From contig JBAMJR010000053.1 of NCBI GenBank assembly GCA_038501785.1, positions 1,689,001 through 1,753,000 of the forward strand: a DNA stretch of 64,000 nt, written 5' to 3'. A program made the position numbers and the translations under genes. Positions 1 through 13,072 of the stretch are shown here, piece by piece. The stretch is from Myoxocephalus aenaeus. Taxonomy: Eukaryota; Chordata; Actinopteri; Perciformes; Cottidae. The notes beneath the pieces were generated by a model that did not search any database, was not told the origin of the DNA, and saw only the letters and a program-made list of their open reading frames with translations. How positions within the stretch are numbered: the first letter of the stretch is position 1; each line of letters starts with the position of its first letter.

Positions 1-371
1 CCGCGTGCGACACAGAGCAGAGCAGAGTTGTATAGACGCGACCCAGAAATGACATGCTGTGTAGATAAGATCAATAACATACGGCCATTTAGTTTGTTTA
101 ATAGCAGAACAAGGTGCAGACCTGTTCTATATTACTCTGCCAGCCACTATATTGCAGCTCAGACGCTCAACAATGGAAAATCATTTGCGGCAACTAAATA
201 ATATTTTTTTGGACCAATTAAGTGAAATTGGACATTTTCCCACGGCACACCTGACGATCTCTCACGGCACACTGGTGTGCCGCGGCACAGTGGTTGACAA
301 TCACTGCCCTAACACACTCATTCTGCAAAAATAATGTTTGTATTGGTGTTAACTTCTAGTTTAGCCTTATT

Positions 372-563
372 CAGACCTGCCAACCTTGATATATAACCTA
401 TATATTGATAAGTCATTAAATACTCGTCATGCATTATATTGCATTGCATATAATGTGTGCTGGTCAATTAGTCTAAAATTAATTTTAGACTCATTTTTAC
501 CAGCGTACTTTGACGTCAAAATGCGTATCCGCTACGCAAATTGCGTACAGGTTGGCAGGTCTG
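372..563. mobile_element. Short inverted-repeat element (MITE), 192 bp
   Basis: The left end reads CAGACCTGCCAACCT and the right end is its exact reverse complement, giving 15-bp terminal inverted repeats. The element is flanked on both sides by the 6-bp direct repeat CTTATT (366-371 and 564-569). The interior is AT-rich, non-coding, and contains a perfect 20-bp palindrome at 471-490. This is the structure of a non-autonomous cut-and-paste element. The superfamily is not assigned because the target duplication could be 6 to 8 bp. Confidence 0.7.
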
Positions 564-894
564 CTTATTGATAGAACGGTGGACCACTTTACCTTCTGCC
601 TTGTCAGTCCCCTCACCTCAAAATCGACCTCCTCAAAAACGGTAGCGTTATGCTTAAGCTAATAATTTCCCACCGGAGCTTTAGCTAGCTGGCTAACGTT
701 GCGTTCTCTCCTGCTGTGTTCAATGTGTTCACTCGCGCTCCCTTCTGGCACGCGCACCTGTTCGCAGTTCACTGAATATCATTCATTTTGCCGTATCGCG
801 CTCACCGTTCATTCATTTCAAACCGTAACGTTAGCCTAGCTTCCAAGCCCAAACGGCGTGCCTATTGTTTTGCTTCCGGTTGACCTACATCCGG

Positions 895-1017
895 CGTGGT
901 GCTCGCGTAAAAAAAAATATTGAAAAATTAAAATGCGTTAACGGCGTTAATAAAATTGACGGCGTTAAAATTGGTTTGCGTTAACGCCGTTAATAACGCG
1001 CTAATATGACAGCACTA
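895..1017. mobile_element. Terminal fragment of a hAT-like non-autonomous element
   Basis: Several copies of the palindromic motif GTTAACGCCGTTAA occur here, and the stretch ends in TGACAGCACTA, which resembles the terminus of common fish hAT-derived repeats. The opposite end is not seen and may lie before the window or be lost. The 372-563 element may be inserted in the same larger repeat. Assignment is by resemblance only. Confidence 0.45.
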
Positions 1018-1094
1018 GTTTTTTTTAAAGTTATTTACCCTCAAGATATAACATGATGAACTAACTGCTCAACTTCTTATTCATTGTGTTTCAG

Positions 1095-3826
1095 CTGACC
1101 CAAACACAACCAAAACACAACCACCAAGCAGCACAGTAACAAGTACCGGTAAGTGTCAGCTCTAACACACAAAAACTCTTGAATACATGTGCACAGTAAC
1201 GTTTTAAAATGAGCCAGAGAGAAGTATTTGTTTCATGTGTATGATTAATAATGGTCTGATCTTGCAGAGGGTCACACTGATATTCCCCATGACTTTGCCA
1301 CCACAGTCAGTGAGTTCTGTATATGCATGAAAAAAGTGCAATAACACTAATATACTAATGATAAGTAGGCTACTAATGATGAAACTAAGCAGACAATATA
1401 CTGTTGCTGTCTAAATGATTCATGTTGGTCGCTGTTGTTGTGGCCGTGTTAGTAGTAATGATTACAAGCAGCAGCCTTACTGGTTATCGCACCACTCCCA
1501 GTAGGAGTAATGTTGTATTCATGTGACCGCACGGGGAAAACTAACAACCAGTCTGAGAAATGGAAGGATGGTATGTTGCTCTAGAGGCGAAGCACCTCCC
1601 TTCCTGGTGAACCCCATGGGACCTTATTTCAGAAGGAAAAAACTATGGTAGTCACCATCGAGAGACACTTTTAAAACTGTTGTTTGAATTGTGGCATGAC
1701 TTCCACATATGTTTGTCAATTTACAAAGTCATTTTGCAAGTTAATAAAGTGGCAGTCTGTCATAACGTCATTTAGTTCTGTGTGAAAAAGCTCAATCGAC
1801 ATCTCTTGTCCACTAACATCATAGACCTGACTGGTTATTTGATTCTGACATCCTGAAAATGGTTTATTGTTACATACAGATTGATAGATAGTTACTTTAT
1901 TAATTCCACAAGGGGATTTTTTATTTTTTTGGCACTTTCTCTCCCAGTAGCAGCACAATAGGTGGAAGTAGTACTTATACCAACAGTAGCATTATAGTAG
2001 TCCTAATGATTGTGGATATGCAGTGGTAGCAGAGTTGTGGTTGTCATAGCAGTGAAATATGAATGTTATGAAACAGTGTAAGAAACTAACACAAAACCTT
2101 GCATGCTTTTATCATCTTTTGTTATGAATTAAGTGGTGTATTATATCAAGGTACGTCTGTAACACACACTCACTTGTTAACTGTCCATACATGCAAGACA
2201 CGCAGAGTCTCCGATTCACAGTATCATCACCTGTCTTCTTCAACGGGAGCTTAACAAATAGGAGTGATAGTGGAAGGAGGAAGAGTGAGTAGTGTTAGCA
2301 GCCATGCTCTTCAGTGTATGACAGGAAGTAAATGTCTTTTCTTATCAGCAGCAGCAGCTCCCTCCAGCCCACAGATGACCCAGAGTTTAAGCACCTCGGT
2401 TTCAGTTTCTGCAGAGCCAGACGGGGCGGGGCCCACCTCGCCTGGTCTGCAGGCCCCGTCAGGCCGCTCACAGGGTAAATAGCTCCAGTCATGCAATGCT
2501 GAGAACAGTGTATGCTGCTTGTAACTGAGAATGTGTCAGGTTATTGTATTGGCCAGGGCCTGTGTCAGTAAAGCTGATGAGAAAGAGAAAATTCATACAC
2601 ACTTAAACGATTATTCAATTCAATTCAATTTATTTTATATAGCCCAACATCACAAATCCAAGTTTGCCTCGGAGGGCTTTACAATCTGTACACATAACAT
2701 CCCTGTCCCGGGACCTCACATTATCTCCCTATAATTACAATGTCTATATATGCTATGTGGGATATTCTAAATAAACCTCTGAAATTAGTTTAAAATGAAT
2801 ACAGTAATAATTAGATAAATAAAGTGACCTTCAGTGGAGGACATATAATATAGTTGTATTTTAATTGATAAAATTACCTGGTAATGTCAGTCATTGTTTC
2901 CAAACAGGGGACATTTCCTAAAAATATTTACTGGCCAGATGACAAATCTGGTAATAGTTCCAATGTGTAGACTGGCACTCGTGTGTGAATATTTGTTCGA
3001 TCCATGATTAATCCATCGGTTTCTTGAACTTTTTCATGTTGATTTATACTGCTGGTTCGACTATCGCTCGCTCCTCGTGAGTGTTTAGCTCCGTGCCTGG
3101 TGTTTATTTATTCTTTTTTTTTCAAACTTACACAAATCTGTGCACATAAATGGACCCAGTTGTTTCCGAATATTGTTTTTTAAAAGAAGACGACCTGGAT
3201 TACATTGGGGAATATGTTCCCCAATGTCATATGTTCGATCACCCTTTATGTACAACTCACGCTGCCTTCCTCTGCCACGGCAAACCGCCTCAGGAATAAC
3301 TGATCATACTCGTCTTTTCTTTCACAGCAGGAGAGGAAGCCGATGTGACGGAGCCCGAAGAGCCGCACCCGACCACAGCGACCTTAACCTCTGCCAGCAG
3401 TGAGTTTCCACTCCGTTTTTGTACCCGTTTGTGCCAACAGGCAGGCTGGTAACGTGTGTACGCTTGTACAGGGGAAACGTTTCATGTGGAGTATTTCTCT
3501 CTTCTCAGCAGCGGCGATCGGCTGTGTATCGGTGGCGATTGTCTGTGCTTTGATTGGAATCAGCTTCTTTTGTTATAAAAGGTGAGCGGCGGGGCAGAGC
3601 ATGTTAACATTACGTTCCCTCTCTATTGTGGCAAACATTTATTTTATTTGCAGTTTGCATGTTTACCCATCAGAGATCACACAGCAGTCCAATGTGCCCG
3701 CGTATAGTTTCACTGATTGTGATCTCCTCACTGCTCTCTTTGTGCTGTAGGAGGTCAAAAAGCAACATCCCACAGCCGATGCCAGAAGAAAGGTTGCCCA
3801 TGAATAATTTTCCACCCGAGGACTGA
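1095..3826 (+). CDS. Type I membrane cytokine receptor, IL-15R-alpha/IL-2R-alpha-like (3' exons only)
   Basis: Six exons chain in frame: 1095-1148, 1267-about 1310, 2349-2474, 3331-3399 (or 3328), 3509-3581 (or 3512) and 3751-3826. The first four encode a Thr/Pro/Ser-rich extracellular stalk. The fifth encodes a membrane segment (AAIGCVSVAIVCALIGISFF) followed by the basic stop-transfer CYKR. The last encodes a short tail of about 25 residues ending in PPED and TGA at 3824. No sushi domain is visible because the ligand-binding exons would lie upstream of the window. Identity rests on domain layout and on position: in mammals IL15RA lies tail-to-tail with FBH1, exactly as here. IL-15R-alpha presents IL-15 at the cell surface. 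A different stalked receptor cannot be excluded. Three consecutive acceptors carry tandem CAG repeats, so small in-frame variants are expected. A candidate poly(A) signal AATAAA is at 4683. Confidence 0.6.
2612..2735. repeat. Fish interspersed repeat fragment in receptor intron
   Basis: The stretch starts with (ATTCA)n and continues through 'tatagcccaacatcacaaat' and 'gagggctttacaatctgt', wording that recurs throughout percomorph genomes. It is a truncated non-coding copy. Family name is not assigned. Confidence 0.5.
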
Positions 3827-6800
3827 ACAGGCATCGTGGGCTTTGACCCGCTGGCGTCACAGAGCGCAGCGATGGAGCCTTACCGGAGCTCGTGGGATCG
3901 TCCCCATGCAGCGAAGAACCCATTTGATATTCTTTAAGTAGCACCAGAGAGCATAATAGCACAAAAAACAATGTATGTTCTTATTGTCAGCAACTCCAAT
4001 GAAAATACTAAACCCAACAATGAATTAATCCCTCCACCAGTATGGTCTGTTTAGGCAAAGCCTCATGAAGCTCACATTGCGTTGTGCAATAGAGCGCCAT
4101 TGTTTCCTAAAAGCAATTTAAAAACACGTCACTCGGCCGCACCTAAAAAACACCTATACCCTGGGTGACAGGTTCCTGCATCATAGTGAACATTCCTGCA
4201 GCTGTATGTAACCGTTAGCTGACCTAATCTGCTACTAAAAATAGTCCTTAACTAAAATATACTACTACCGAATAGAAAAAGTTGTGCCCAGCTGTTATAA
4301 GGAACTATTTAGTCTTCTTCTGAGCCACTTCTGGTGCTGAGAAGTGCCACAGGCTTTGAGAGAAGGACTAATTGTTGGTTTTGCCCTTTTTATTGGGATG
4401 ATTGACACTAAAGAACATGGCGTAACTCCAACCTTATCCTTTAACAGTACACAGAAAACTGGGGCGGTTATAAGGCCTGATATGGCAATAGTCTACTTGA
4501 GTTGTATCTTTGGAAATCAATAAGATGGAGTGTTCAAGAGTTAACGCGTGTTTCCACAAGCAAACGGGAAATGAAAAGGCTGATATTTTTTAAGAGCAGG
4601 TGATTCAAGTTGGCCAAGCTGTGTTTCACCATTTGTGAACTAACATAATTGGAACAAAAAGCAAACTAAATATGTTAAATTAAATAAATGTATGCAAGCA
4701 CTTCTTTTATTAAGTCTTCAGGTTAGCAAGCTAGCTAGGTAGCCTCCTAAAGAGCTAAAGGCTAGCAAGGCAAGTTGTAGGCTAAGCTAGGATAACTAGC
4801 AAACATAGCTTAGTGTGGCTAGTGTGCTTAGGTTCAGTTATTACCTGAGCACGAGGGCTTCATCATATCATCTCTTATATTTCTTTTACTGAGCTCATAG
4901 TAACATTGTTGAACCAATGAGAGGCCTAATTGTTTGTCTAGTTGTTTGTTTAGCTGCATGTTAGCTGTTGGTACTGAGCCAAGGACACTGACCTGTGTCC
5001 AGCCCTGTCTATTAGAAGGCTCACTTCACCCACACCATAAACTCCAGGAGTGTCAGAAATATACAGGTATTAATGATAACTGTGATTTTTTTTAATGTAT
5101 TAAATATGAATTTGTTAATAACACAGGAAAATATTATGTAAATAATCCAGCGTCTCTTAAATTACTTTATATATATGTTTTTGTTAGACCTTCTCGTAAT
5201 TTGCACAAAAAACAAAGTTTAAGATGAATTTGACTGATAGCTTTATCGTATACTCTTTTATTCTAGATGTCCACAAAGATTGAGTTAACATTAATTGTGT
5301 TGTGAAAATGTTGTATTCTGTCAACCTGAAGCTATACATGTAGTTTTTACATTTTTTTTTTATATAAAAAGGTATCCAGTTCTAAAACTTTTGCAACCAT
5401 TTCAGTACAATGGTGTCTTGTATCGTCTCGGATAACCAGGTTGTCCAAAGACAGACCTGTTAGTTTTCTCTGAATAGTTGGGAAATAGCCTAAATGCAGC
5501 CACCCTGGTGAACCAAGTTTTTTGCGGTTTGCTCCCGCAGAATTGAGATGGTGGCTACTAGTACCATGATGAATGATAACGCAGAAGGAAGTTACCGCCT
5601 GCACACACTTCCTCCACTTCAAATCTAAATAAGTCCCTTTGTGTTTGTTTTGAATATTGTGTCACTCTCAAAGCTTCCACATTATGGATTCTCATAATGT
5701 AAAGTATATATTCTAGCTTTTACAACTACCTGCATACAGAATAGATATCCCTCAGATGCCCGTCTATATCAATGTATGCTGCATTATTGAACTATGTATC
5801 ATTTCCGGAGACACCTAATGTTTGTGGTCAAATTCAACCAGGTTTTACATTGTTGTCATTCTGCGTGCCTGCCTATGAACTTCACATTTCTATGCAAATG
5901 TTTCTCAGTTTTATTATGATCAGCCGCTTAAAAGACCACCATGAACACAACATCTGCTGAAACCTCCCTGATTGAATACCCCATGGGGTCAATAGCTTTT
6001 AAAGGCAGCGTGAATCGATTTACCAGGGTTTCTAACCCTCTTGTCTTTCACTGAATTTCTTTAATTGCTCAGCACTATCTATTTGTATGATGATTAAAAA
6101 ACAAAACATTTGTCAAGTGTATGAAATTAAGGACGAAGGGACTCCTACAGCTGCCGATACTAAAAACCCCTTACAAGTCAGAACTATTTAGACGGCCAAG
6201 ATTAACATCATTTCTTCCCCCCTCTTCAGATGGTGTTCATTTCCGCTAGGATCAAGTTATTTGACTCTTCCAGTTCCAAAAATAAAGCGGAGAATTACGT
6301 AATACACTTTTTTTTAATAAACTTGCCAGGCCACATTCTCCAGTCACTCTGCAGATTGAAAGTCACAGCTGGTCACGTACAGCTGGTCACCTCCAGTGTA
6401 GATATTCTAGTCATGATAAAAAAAATGTTTTAAATAATGTGGTTGGCAGCGTTAAACACTTCAGGACAAACAAATTACTGGTTTGAGCTGAAAGACTTTT
6501 AAAGTGTTGGGCCACAGAGTTGGTTCCCACAAAGCTCAGGCCAATGGGAAGCAGCTGTTCGGCAGGAAGGTCTTTGGACAGAATACAGCATACGTGTACT
6601 CTCCCTCCATCAACAGTAGAATGTGTTGTACCTATCCAAGTGTGATCTTGTGATTTACTTAAAAAAAATTATAAATCACTATACACTACTTTTTTTTTTT
6701 ACAAATAATGTCAAGAACAAACTTTTTTTAAATTTTTTTTACTCAAAACATTCAACACACAATCCGACAGTGCTCTCCAATGAAACCTCAGTCCTACTGA

Positions 6801-6858
6801 TGGCCTCTGGGAGCCGTTAAAAAAGGCATCTCAACTGGATATTACAACATCCGATTCC

Positions 6859-6861
<3 letters not shown>
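3827..6861. other. Receptor 3' UTR and convergent intergenic region
   Basis: No conserved coding exon was recognised. The left part is probably the 3' UTR of the receptor gene and the right part probably contains the 3' UTR of FBH1 from the opposite strand. A GCTAGC-rich patch (about 4725-4830) resembles low-complexity GCTAAC-type fish repeats. Short ORFs here have no recognisable domain. Confidence 0.5.

Positions 6862-6933
<72 letters not shown>
6862..6933. repeat. (CA)n microsatellite, about 36 units
   Basis: Uninterrupted CA dinucleotide array, probably within the 3' UTR of FBH1, about 110 bp past its stop codon. Confidence 0.95.
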
Positions 6934-6936
<3 letters not shown>

Positions 6937-7041
6937 CGTTTCAGTGTTATCCGCGAACACCTGGTGTTGAAAGTCCATTTTCTCCCCCATCAATGCACAA
7001 AGGGGTTTTCTTTTCTTCCAAGTCCTTAAAGATGAGCGGCG

Positions 7042-9373
7042 CTAGAAAAGCGCCAGGAGCATGCGGTGGTCCTGCGGGGCGAGTATTCGCGGCATTTCAG
7101 CCATCGAGAGCACGTCGTCGGTCATGAGGAAGGCGGTCGACCCGATGCGCGTCCACACACACCTCTCGCACAAGGGGCCGCCGGCAGACACACTGTCGGA
7201 CTGAGGACACAAGAGGGAGAATTAAAAGATCAGTAAAATGGCTCCATGTATACATCTGTACGCATTTGACTACTGACTAGTTATATCTTAGCGAGGAGTT
7301 GAGTCTTACACATTTCAGCTGACGTTTGCACATGATGAACGCCGAGCCGGGCGTGGTGCAGTTGGGGCAGTCGGAGATGCAGCACGGGAGCGGATCGCCC
7401 ACCAAGGTGCTGGGCATCTCCGACTTCAGGAAGTATTCCTGGAGACGACAGGAAGTTATCATCATCATCATCATCATCACATTTGAGCAAAACTTTGGGA
7501 GACCAGTTCTCTCAACCGTTAAAAAACAGTCTGAGGATAAGCAGCTTGGGAGGAGATTGAATTTGGCATCTTTTAATGGCCGATTGTGGCTCAGTGGTAA
7601 GCAGGGTCATCCTGCAATCAAAAGAAAGATCGGTGGTTCGATCGCCAGCTCTGCTAGTCCATGTTCGATGTGCCCTTGGGCGAGACGCTTGTCCCAGATT
7701 TGCACCCTGCAGGTGTGTGAATGTTGTACGAATGTTAGAGTCCTGTTGGGCAGTTGGCACCTTGCATGGTAGCCCCTCCCATCAGTGTGTGAATGACGAC
7801 AAGTAGTGTGAAAGCACTTTGAGTGGGTTGGAAGACTAGAAAAGCGCCATACAAGTACAGTACTTTTACCATTTTATGCAGTACTTCATACCAAAAAAAA
7901 TAAACCAGTTTTTTTTTGTTTCCTCCCTCTCTCTCTACACTGTTCAGGCGCCAGCAATAGCAAATCGTTCATATATCGCACATGACCGAAATGGAACAAG
8001 AAAAAGAGAAGTCCAAACAGTTGAGTGCACACAAAGTCTGTTTCAGTTTGGTCCTTACTTCCCTTTGTTTTGTGGCTTTAGGGCGTCTTGATCAGCACAT
8101 CTGCTCTGCAGGTCATAAACTGGGAGGCAAACTTTGGATCCGGTTGGCAACAAGTCCACGCTTTCCAGACTGCGACCATGTGGTCAAATTGTTATGCTAT
8201 TTTCTGGAGACAGACTACATTTTGTGACCAGGAGCACCAGCGTGACTTGCAAATATGCCCCCCGTTTTTAATTAAATAACACATTGTATATCATGCGAGA
8301 CAGCAGGAGGGAGCGAGAATTTGTGTGTGTGCCACTTCCGCATCAACTAAAGGGGTTGGTGTTTCTGTAAAAAAAATAAAAAAATAAAAAAAAGAGCTTT
8401 ATTTGACTTAATTTGTTTCTCTTAAAGCACTTGTTGAGGATTGGGTTATGTAAAGTACGAGTTCTTTCTCTTTTCTTTGCTTTTCTAAGTACTTTTCATT
8501 CCAAGTTCTTTTCATTTTCTCTTTATGCATTATAACTGAATTGCTTTGAGTGATAGTTTTTATCACGATGCATTATAACTAATTGTTTTGATTGAAAGTC
8601 TTTTTTATCATCCTGCATTATGCTAATTGTTTTGAGTGAATTTGTCTATCACGCTTAAATACGCTGTAGTACATTCCTGTTATTTTTATGACATTTATAT
8701 ATGGTCATAGTACCGTAGATAGTATCCTGTTATATACGGAAGACAGGTCTAAATAAGGTCATAGCAGATAGTATCCTATTATATACACGGAAGACAGGTC
8801 TAAATATGGTCCTGCTGCTTATCAGCTGACCTTGAGTAGCTTTTGCAGCTGTAACCACAAACACACTATTGAGCGTGTGACAAAGGTCAAAGCAGATCGT
8901 TTTTCGAAACGAAGAAGGTAACACCGGGCCGAGGCCATTGACCAGGGAACACAATCCAGCACGATCCCGCCTCGTTTCCAGATCCAGACAAATGTAAGTA
9001 ATCGTTTGGGTTGCACTGTGTAAAACAGTTCATCTTCCTTTTCTGTTAGAGAAAACAGTTGATCACCGTGGCTCAATGAAATAGGTAGGCCACGGGGAAA
9101 AACTGAACGAATGGGGTTTTTAACATCTGTCATTGTCTCTATAAATTGTAATCGAAAGCAAATTGAGAGGGAAACCTCAGGGTTCTAAAACGGGCCCTCC
9201 TTACACGGCTGGCGTAAGGAGTAGGCGCTCCCCCTAGGTTCTGACCAGGGCCGGTCCCGTTACACACTAATTCACTTTTTTTTAATCAAAGCATTTATCA
9301 GAGAACAGTTACGATGGAAAATAAATAAATATGAACATCTAAATGCTGGTGCTCCTGAAATGTTCAGTAAGGA

Positions 9374-9411
<38 letters not shown>

Positions 9412-12400
9412 TGTGTACTTTTCCAAGCGTTTCCCTAAATAAGAGCGCCTCATTAAGCTCTTCTCGCCTGGTTAATAAAGTTTCTTTTAAAAAGGAAGCA
9501 CAATCCATCAAATGAAGCAAAACGGCAAAACCAGTTCAGTTAAATTCCTGCAGAATTACCCAAACATGATTTTATGATATTCCTGAATTACCTAAAGTCA
9601 CACTTCATGAATGAGCACTAAAACCCAGAACACCCCACCTATATTTTAAATGTAGTGCGGTCTATAGCCAGACTAAAACTTTAGGAAGTGAAACTGCATC
9701 TGAAAGTGCTTAGGCTGGCTGACGTGGAGAAAAAAAGTTGACGAAACCACAGGAACGTCCTCCTTCTCTTTAACACACAACTATTAAGATCCTGATTAAT
9801 GATGGCACTCTTCATTTCACAAGAGGAAAAACGGGGTGATGACAAGAAACGGAAATAAAAACGGAATAAATATCTTGTGATTTAGCTTGAGTTGGCGCAG
9901 CATTCTAACAAAATAAGAATTAACAGTGGCTGTGATTTGAACATGCAGTGGCCATGTGCGAACAAGGAGAGAGTGTGTGTGTGTGTGTGTGATTAGGTCT
10001 CTTACCCCAGCCACTGTGAGGATGCGGCGGATGGACTCGGTGATGATCAGAGACCTCTTGGCACGAGTCACCGCCACATACAGCAGGTTCCACTCATCGT
10101 CTGGAATGTCACCTGAGCAGGGAAGAGAAATATTCAGAGTTCTCAAATGTTAACCACTTTTAGAGTGATTTTAAATCTGCAATAAGTTCACATTGGTTCA
10201 TATATTGGCCCTCCAACAGAACTAACTGGAAAGCAACCCCACAACGTAAGAGATAGACACACTTCCTCTAGGGAAAGAGTGTCGACCAAAGAAGCTACGG
10301 CGTAAAGGCTTTGCCAAAAGAAACGTACTGAACGAGAAGTTGAAGGGTACGTTGGCCTTTGGGGAGGGAATCTTGGCAAAGTCATCGGTGACCATCACAG
10401 TGTCGAACTCCAGACCTTTGGCCTTGTGCACAGTTCCCACTATGAAGTCTGGAACAAAACACATGTTGTTCCCGAGGTTGCAGAGTCGAGTGCATCGTAA
10501 CAGTAGAAATAAATACATATGAAATATATTGTTTTACAAGAAAATATACATCTTTTAATGTACCAGTGAAGCGACAACAATGCCAGAGGGGAAAAAAAGT
10601 GTGAATGTGTTTACTCAAACCAATATTAACTATAAAACAACTCCAAACTGCTATTTAGGAGCAGAAACAGACAAGGCTGGCCAGATTATACATTTTAATT
10701 CAACAAATGAATTGATCTTACTAACTAGTATTGTGTGTTTTAACCAATGGGTAGGGTTAAGAGTCTTAATCCTCTGTGCCATAGAGCTATATATGCGTGT
10801 GATCTGCTTTTAGTAATCTACAGCTTCATAAAGAACCAATGGGTTTGGGGCGAAGAGAGAAAAGGTATATTAAACATACCTTCATGGTATACTTGCACAG
10901 CAACAATGTATTCATTTGATTTATTTCATGATTTCACGTTGCATTTTGGATGCTTGTCGCTTGTGTGGCGTTTAAGAGTTAATGCTCTTGAGACCAATAA
11001 GTGTCGTTTATGATAAGTAATTGATTAAAACCGGTTTGTACCTGCGTTGTGGAAGTCCTCTACAAAGCACCTTTCCAGGCGCTTCGCCAGCTCGGGGATG
11101 CGCTTTCCATATTTCTCAACGATGTTGAGTTTGGCCTCCAGCTCCAAGTCCTCGGTCTGGTCGACGTACTTCTTCAAGGCCCAGAAGCCACTCGGCTTTT
11201 TCTTGGCGAAGCAGCGAATCAAAGGATCCCGGATGACTGAAGGAAGAGAAAATTCAACATTTATCTCAAAAGGGTCAGTATATAAAAGAAAAAAGTGTTA
11301 CTATTCAGAAACAGAGATCACTTCTAGTAAACACGTGTGTGAATCTCACATTGTGACCCTTCCATCAGCTGCCAGATGTCCAGGATCCGGTTCAGGCCGA
11401 TCCCGTTGACACCCTGAAGGAAAAAGGCGGACCTGTGAGTGCCTGATGGACATCCCACGTAACCTCACGCGACTTCCCGATAGAAAATGTGCTTGCTATT
11501 ACTTCCTTCATTGTGTCGGTCAGTATGTACTCACTCCTACGAAGTGGATCCGGCACTGCGGGTTGGAGTCGGTGAGCCGGACGGCTTCGCTGAAAACGCT
11601 GATATTGCACCTCGACAATATGGCCGTCTTCCCCGGGTGAAGACTGAGGCCCACCTTCATAGCCGCTCCGACGTAGTCTGCAGTCTCGTCACACACGCCG
11701 CCTGTGCAATGGACATGTAGCACACACACAAGAAACGCCAACAAAAAAAACTGTGAAAATAGGCCATTTTCATGTCACATAAACCTTTGAAGAAGCGGGC
11801 GCGTTTCTAAGCCGACGCCATGTTTTAAAGTGTGCAGCGGTTACCTCGTTGCTTCCCTCCCACGAGAATCTTCTCCACTCCCTTGCACACTTCGAGGATG
11901 GTGGCACCCACGTAGGCGATCTCAGCACCGAACCGGAAGCTCTGAACAGACACATCAGTGGCGTGCGGGTTCATTTTTCTGATTCACACTGAACTCCTGA
12001 TATTAATAAACTATTTGCTATGTTCAAATGATTCCAGAGCGGCTCCCCCCTGTGGAGCCGTAGTGCCAGACGGCTGCCTCCGTGTGTGTGCGTGCGTGCG
12101 TGCTCGTGCACCTGCGTCAAGTAGAAGATGTGCGTGTGGTCAATGATGCGGAGTGCGTTGACGGCTCCTCTGAAGGTGTAGATCTGCTGATGAGGATCTC
12201 CGACCAGGATTTTCCCACAGCTTTGCGACAGAAGCACATCCATGATGACTGAGGGAGAGCGAGAGAGAAAGAAGGAAGATGCCATCGCCATCACAAAGTT
12301 CAGCAGAATAATCACAAATACGACTTGTCCTTTCCCTTGGACTGTGTAAACGGGTACGGCGTCGTTACCTGGAGTGCAGTCCTGGGCCTCGTCAATGAAA

Positions 12401-13035
12401 AGGACGTCGTATTTGTAGGACAAGCAGGGCTTGGGGACTTGGAGCTGCCATAGCTTCAGGTAACCTGAGGATGAAGAGTTTCGTTAACCACCTGTGCAGC
12501 ATTCCCTCCCTGACAATATTGGAACAGAAGCACGGAAACCCATTTAACTCATTTGCAGTTGGCGTACCATCGTGGGTCATGTGGTAGGCGTCGATTTTGG
12601 TTTCATTGAGTTCCTTCATTTTGCTCCAGATCGTCTGCGCTTCAAGTGCACAAAGCTAGGATTGCACAATAAAAGAAAAAAAGAAACACGCAGTTTCAAT
12701 GTGACCTTTGCAGTGCTGCCGCTCTTGTTTATTACTCGTTCACACTAGAGTGGTCTTTTGTTGCTTCATACCTCCCTATCAGGCTCCAGTAAAATCTCAA
12801 TCTCTCTGTTCTTTTGCTTGCGGAAGCGGGGAACGTGTTCGACGGTGATGGCCGCGTCCGGCGAAGCCATGAAGGCGTTGAGAGTGGAGGCGACCACTTT
12901 GGCCTTGGTGTAGCCGCCGCGGCCCTGCGGCAGAACAGAGCTGATGGCGAACGGCTTCAAGTTACTGGTCAGCTTCCGACGAAATTGGTACCTGTGATTT
13001 AAAATGGAAACGCACAAAACAAGTTACTACAGACA

Positions 13036-13072
<37 letters not shown>

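Noticed and set aside
7326..7772. 148-codon plus-strand ORF
   Set aside because: Antisense to FBH1 exon 20 running into the SINE; composite of unrelated sequence.
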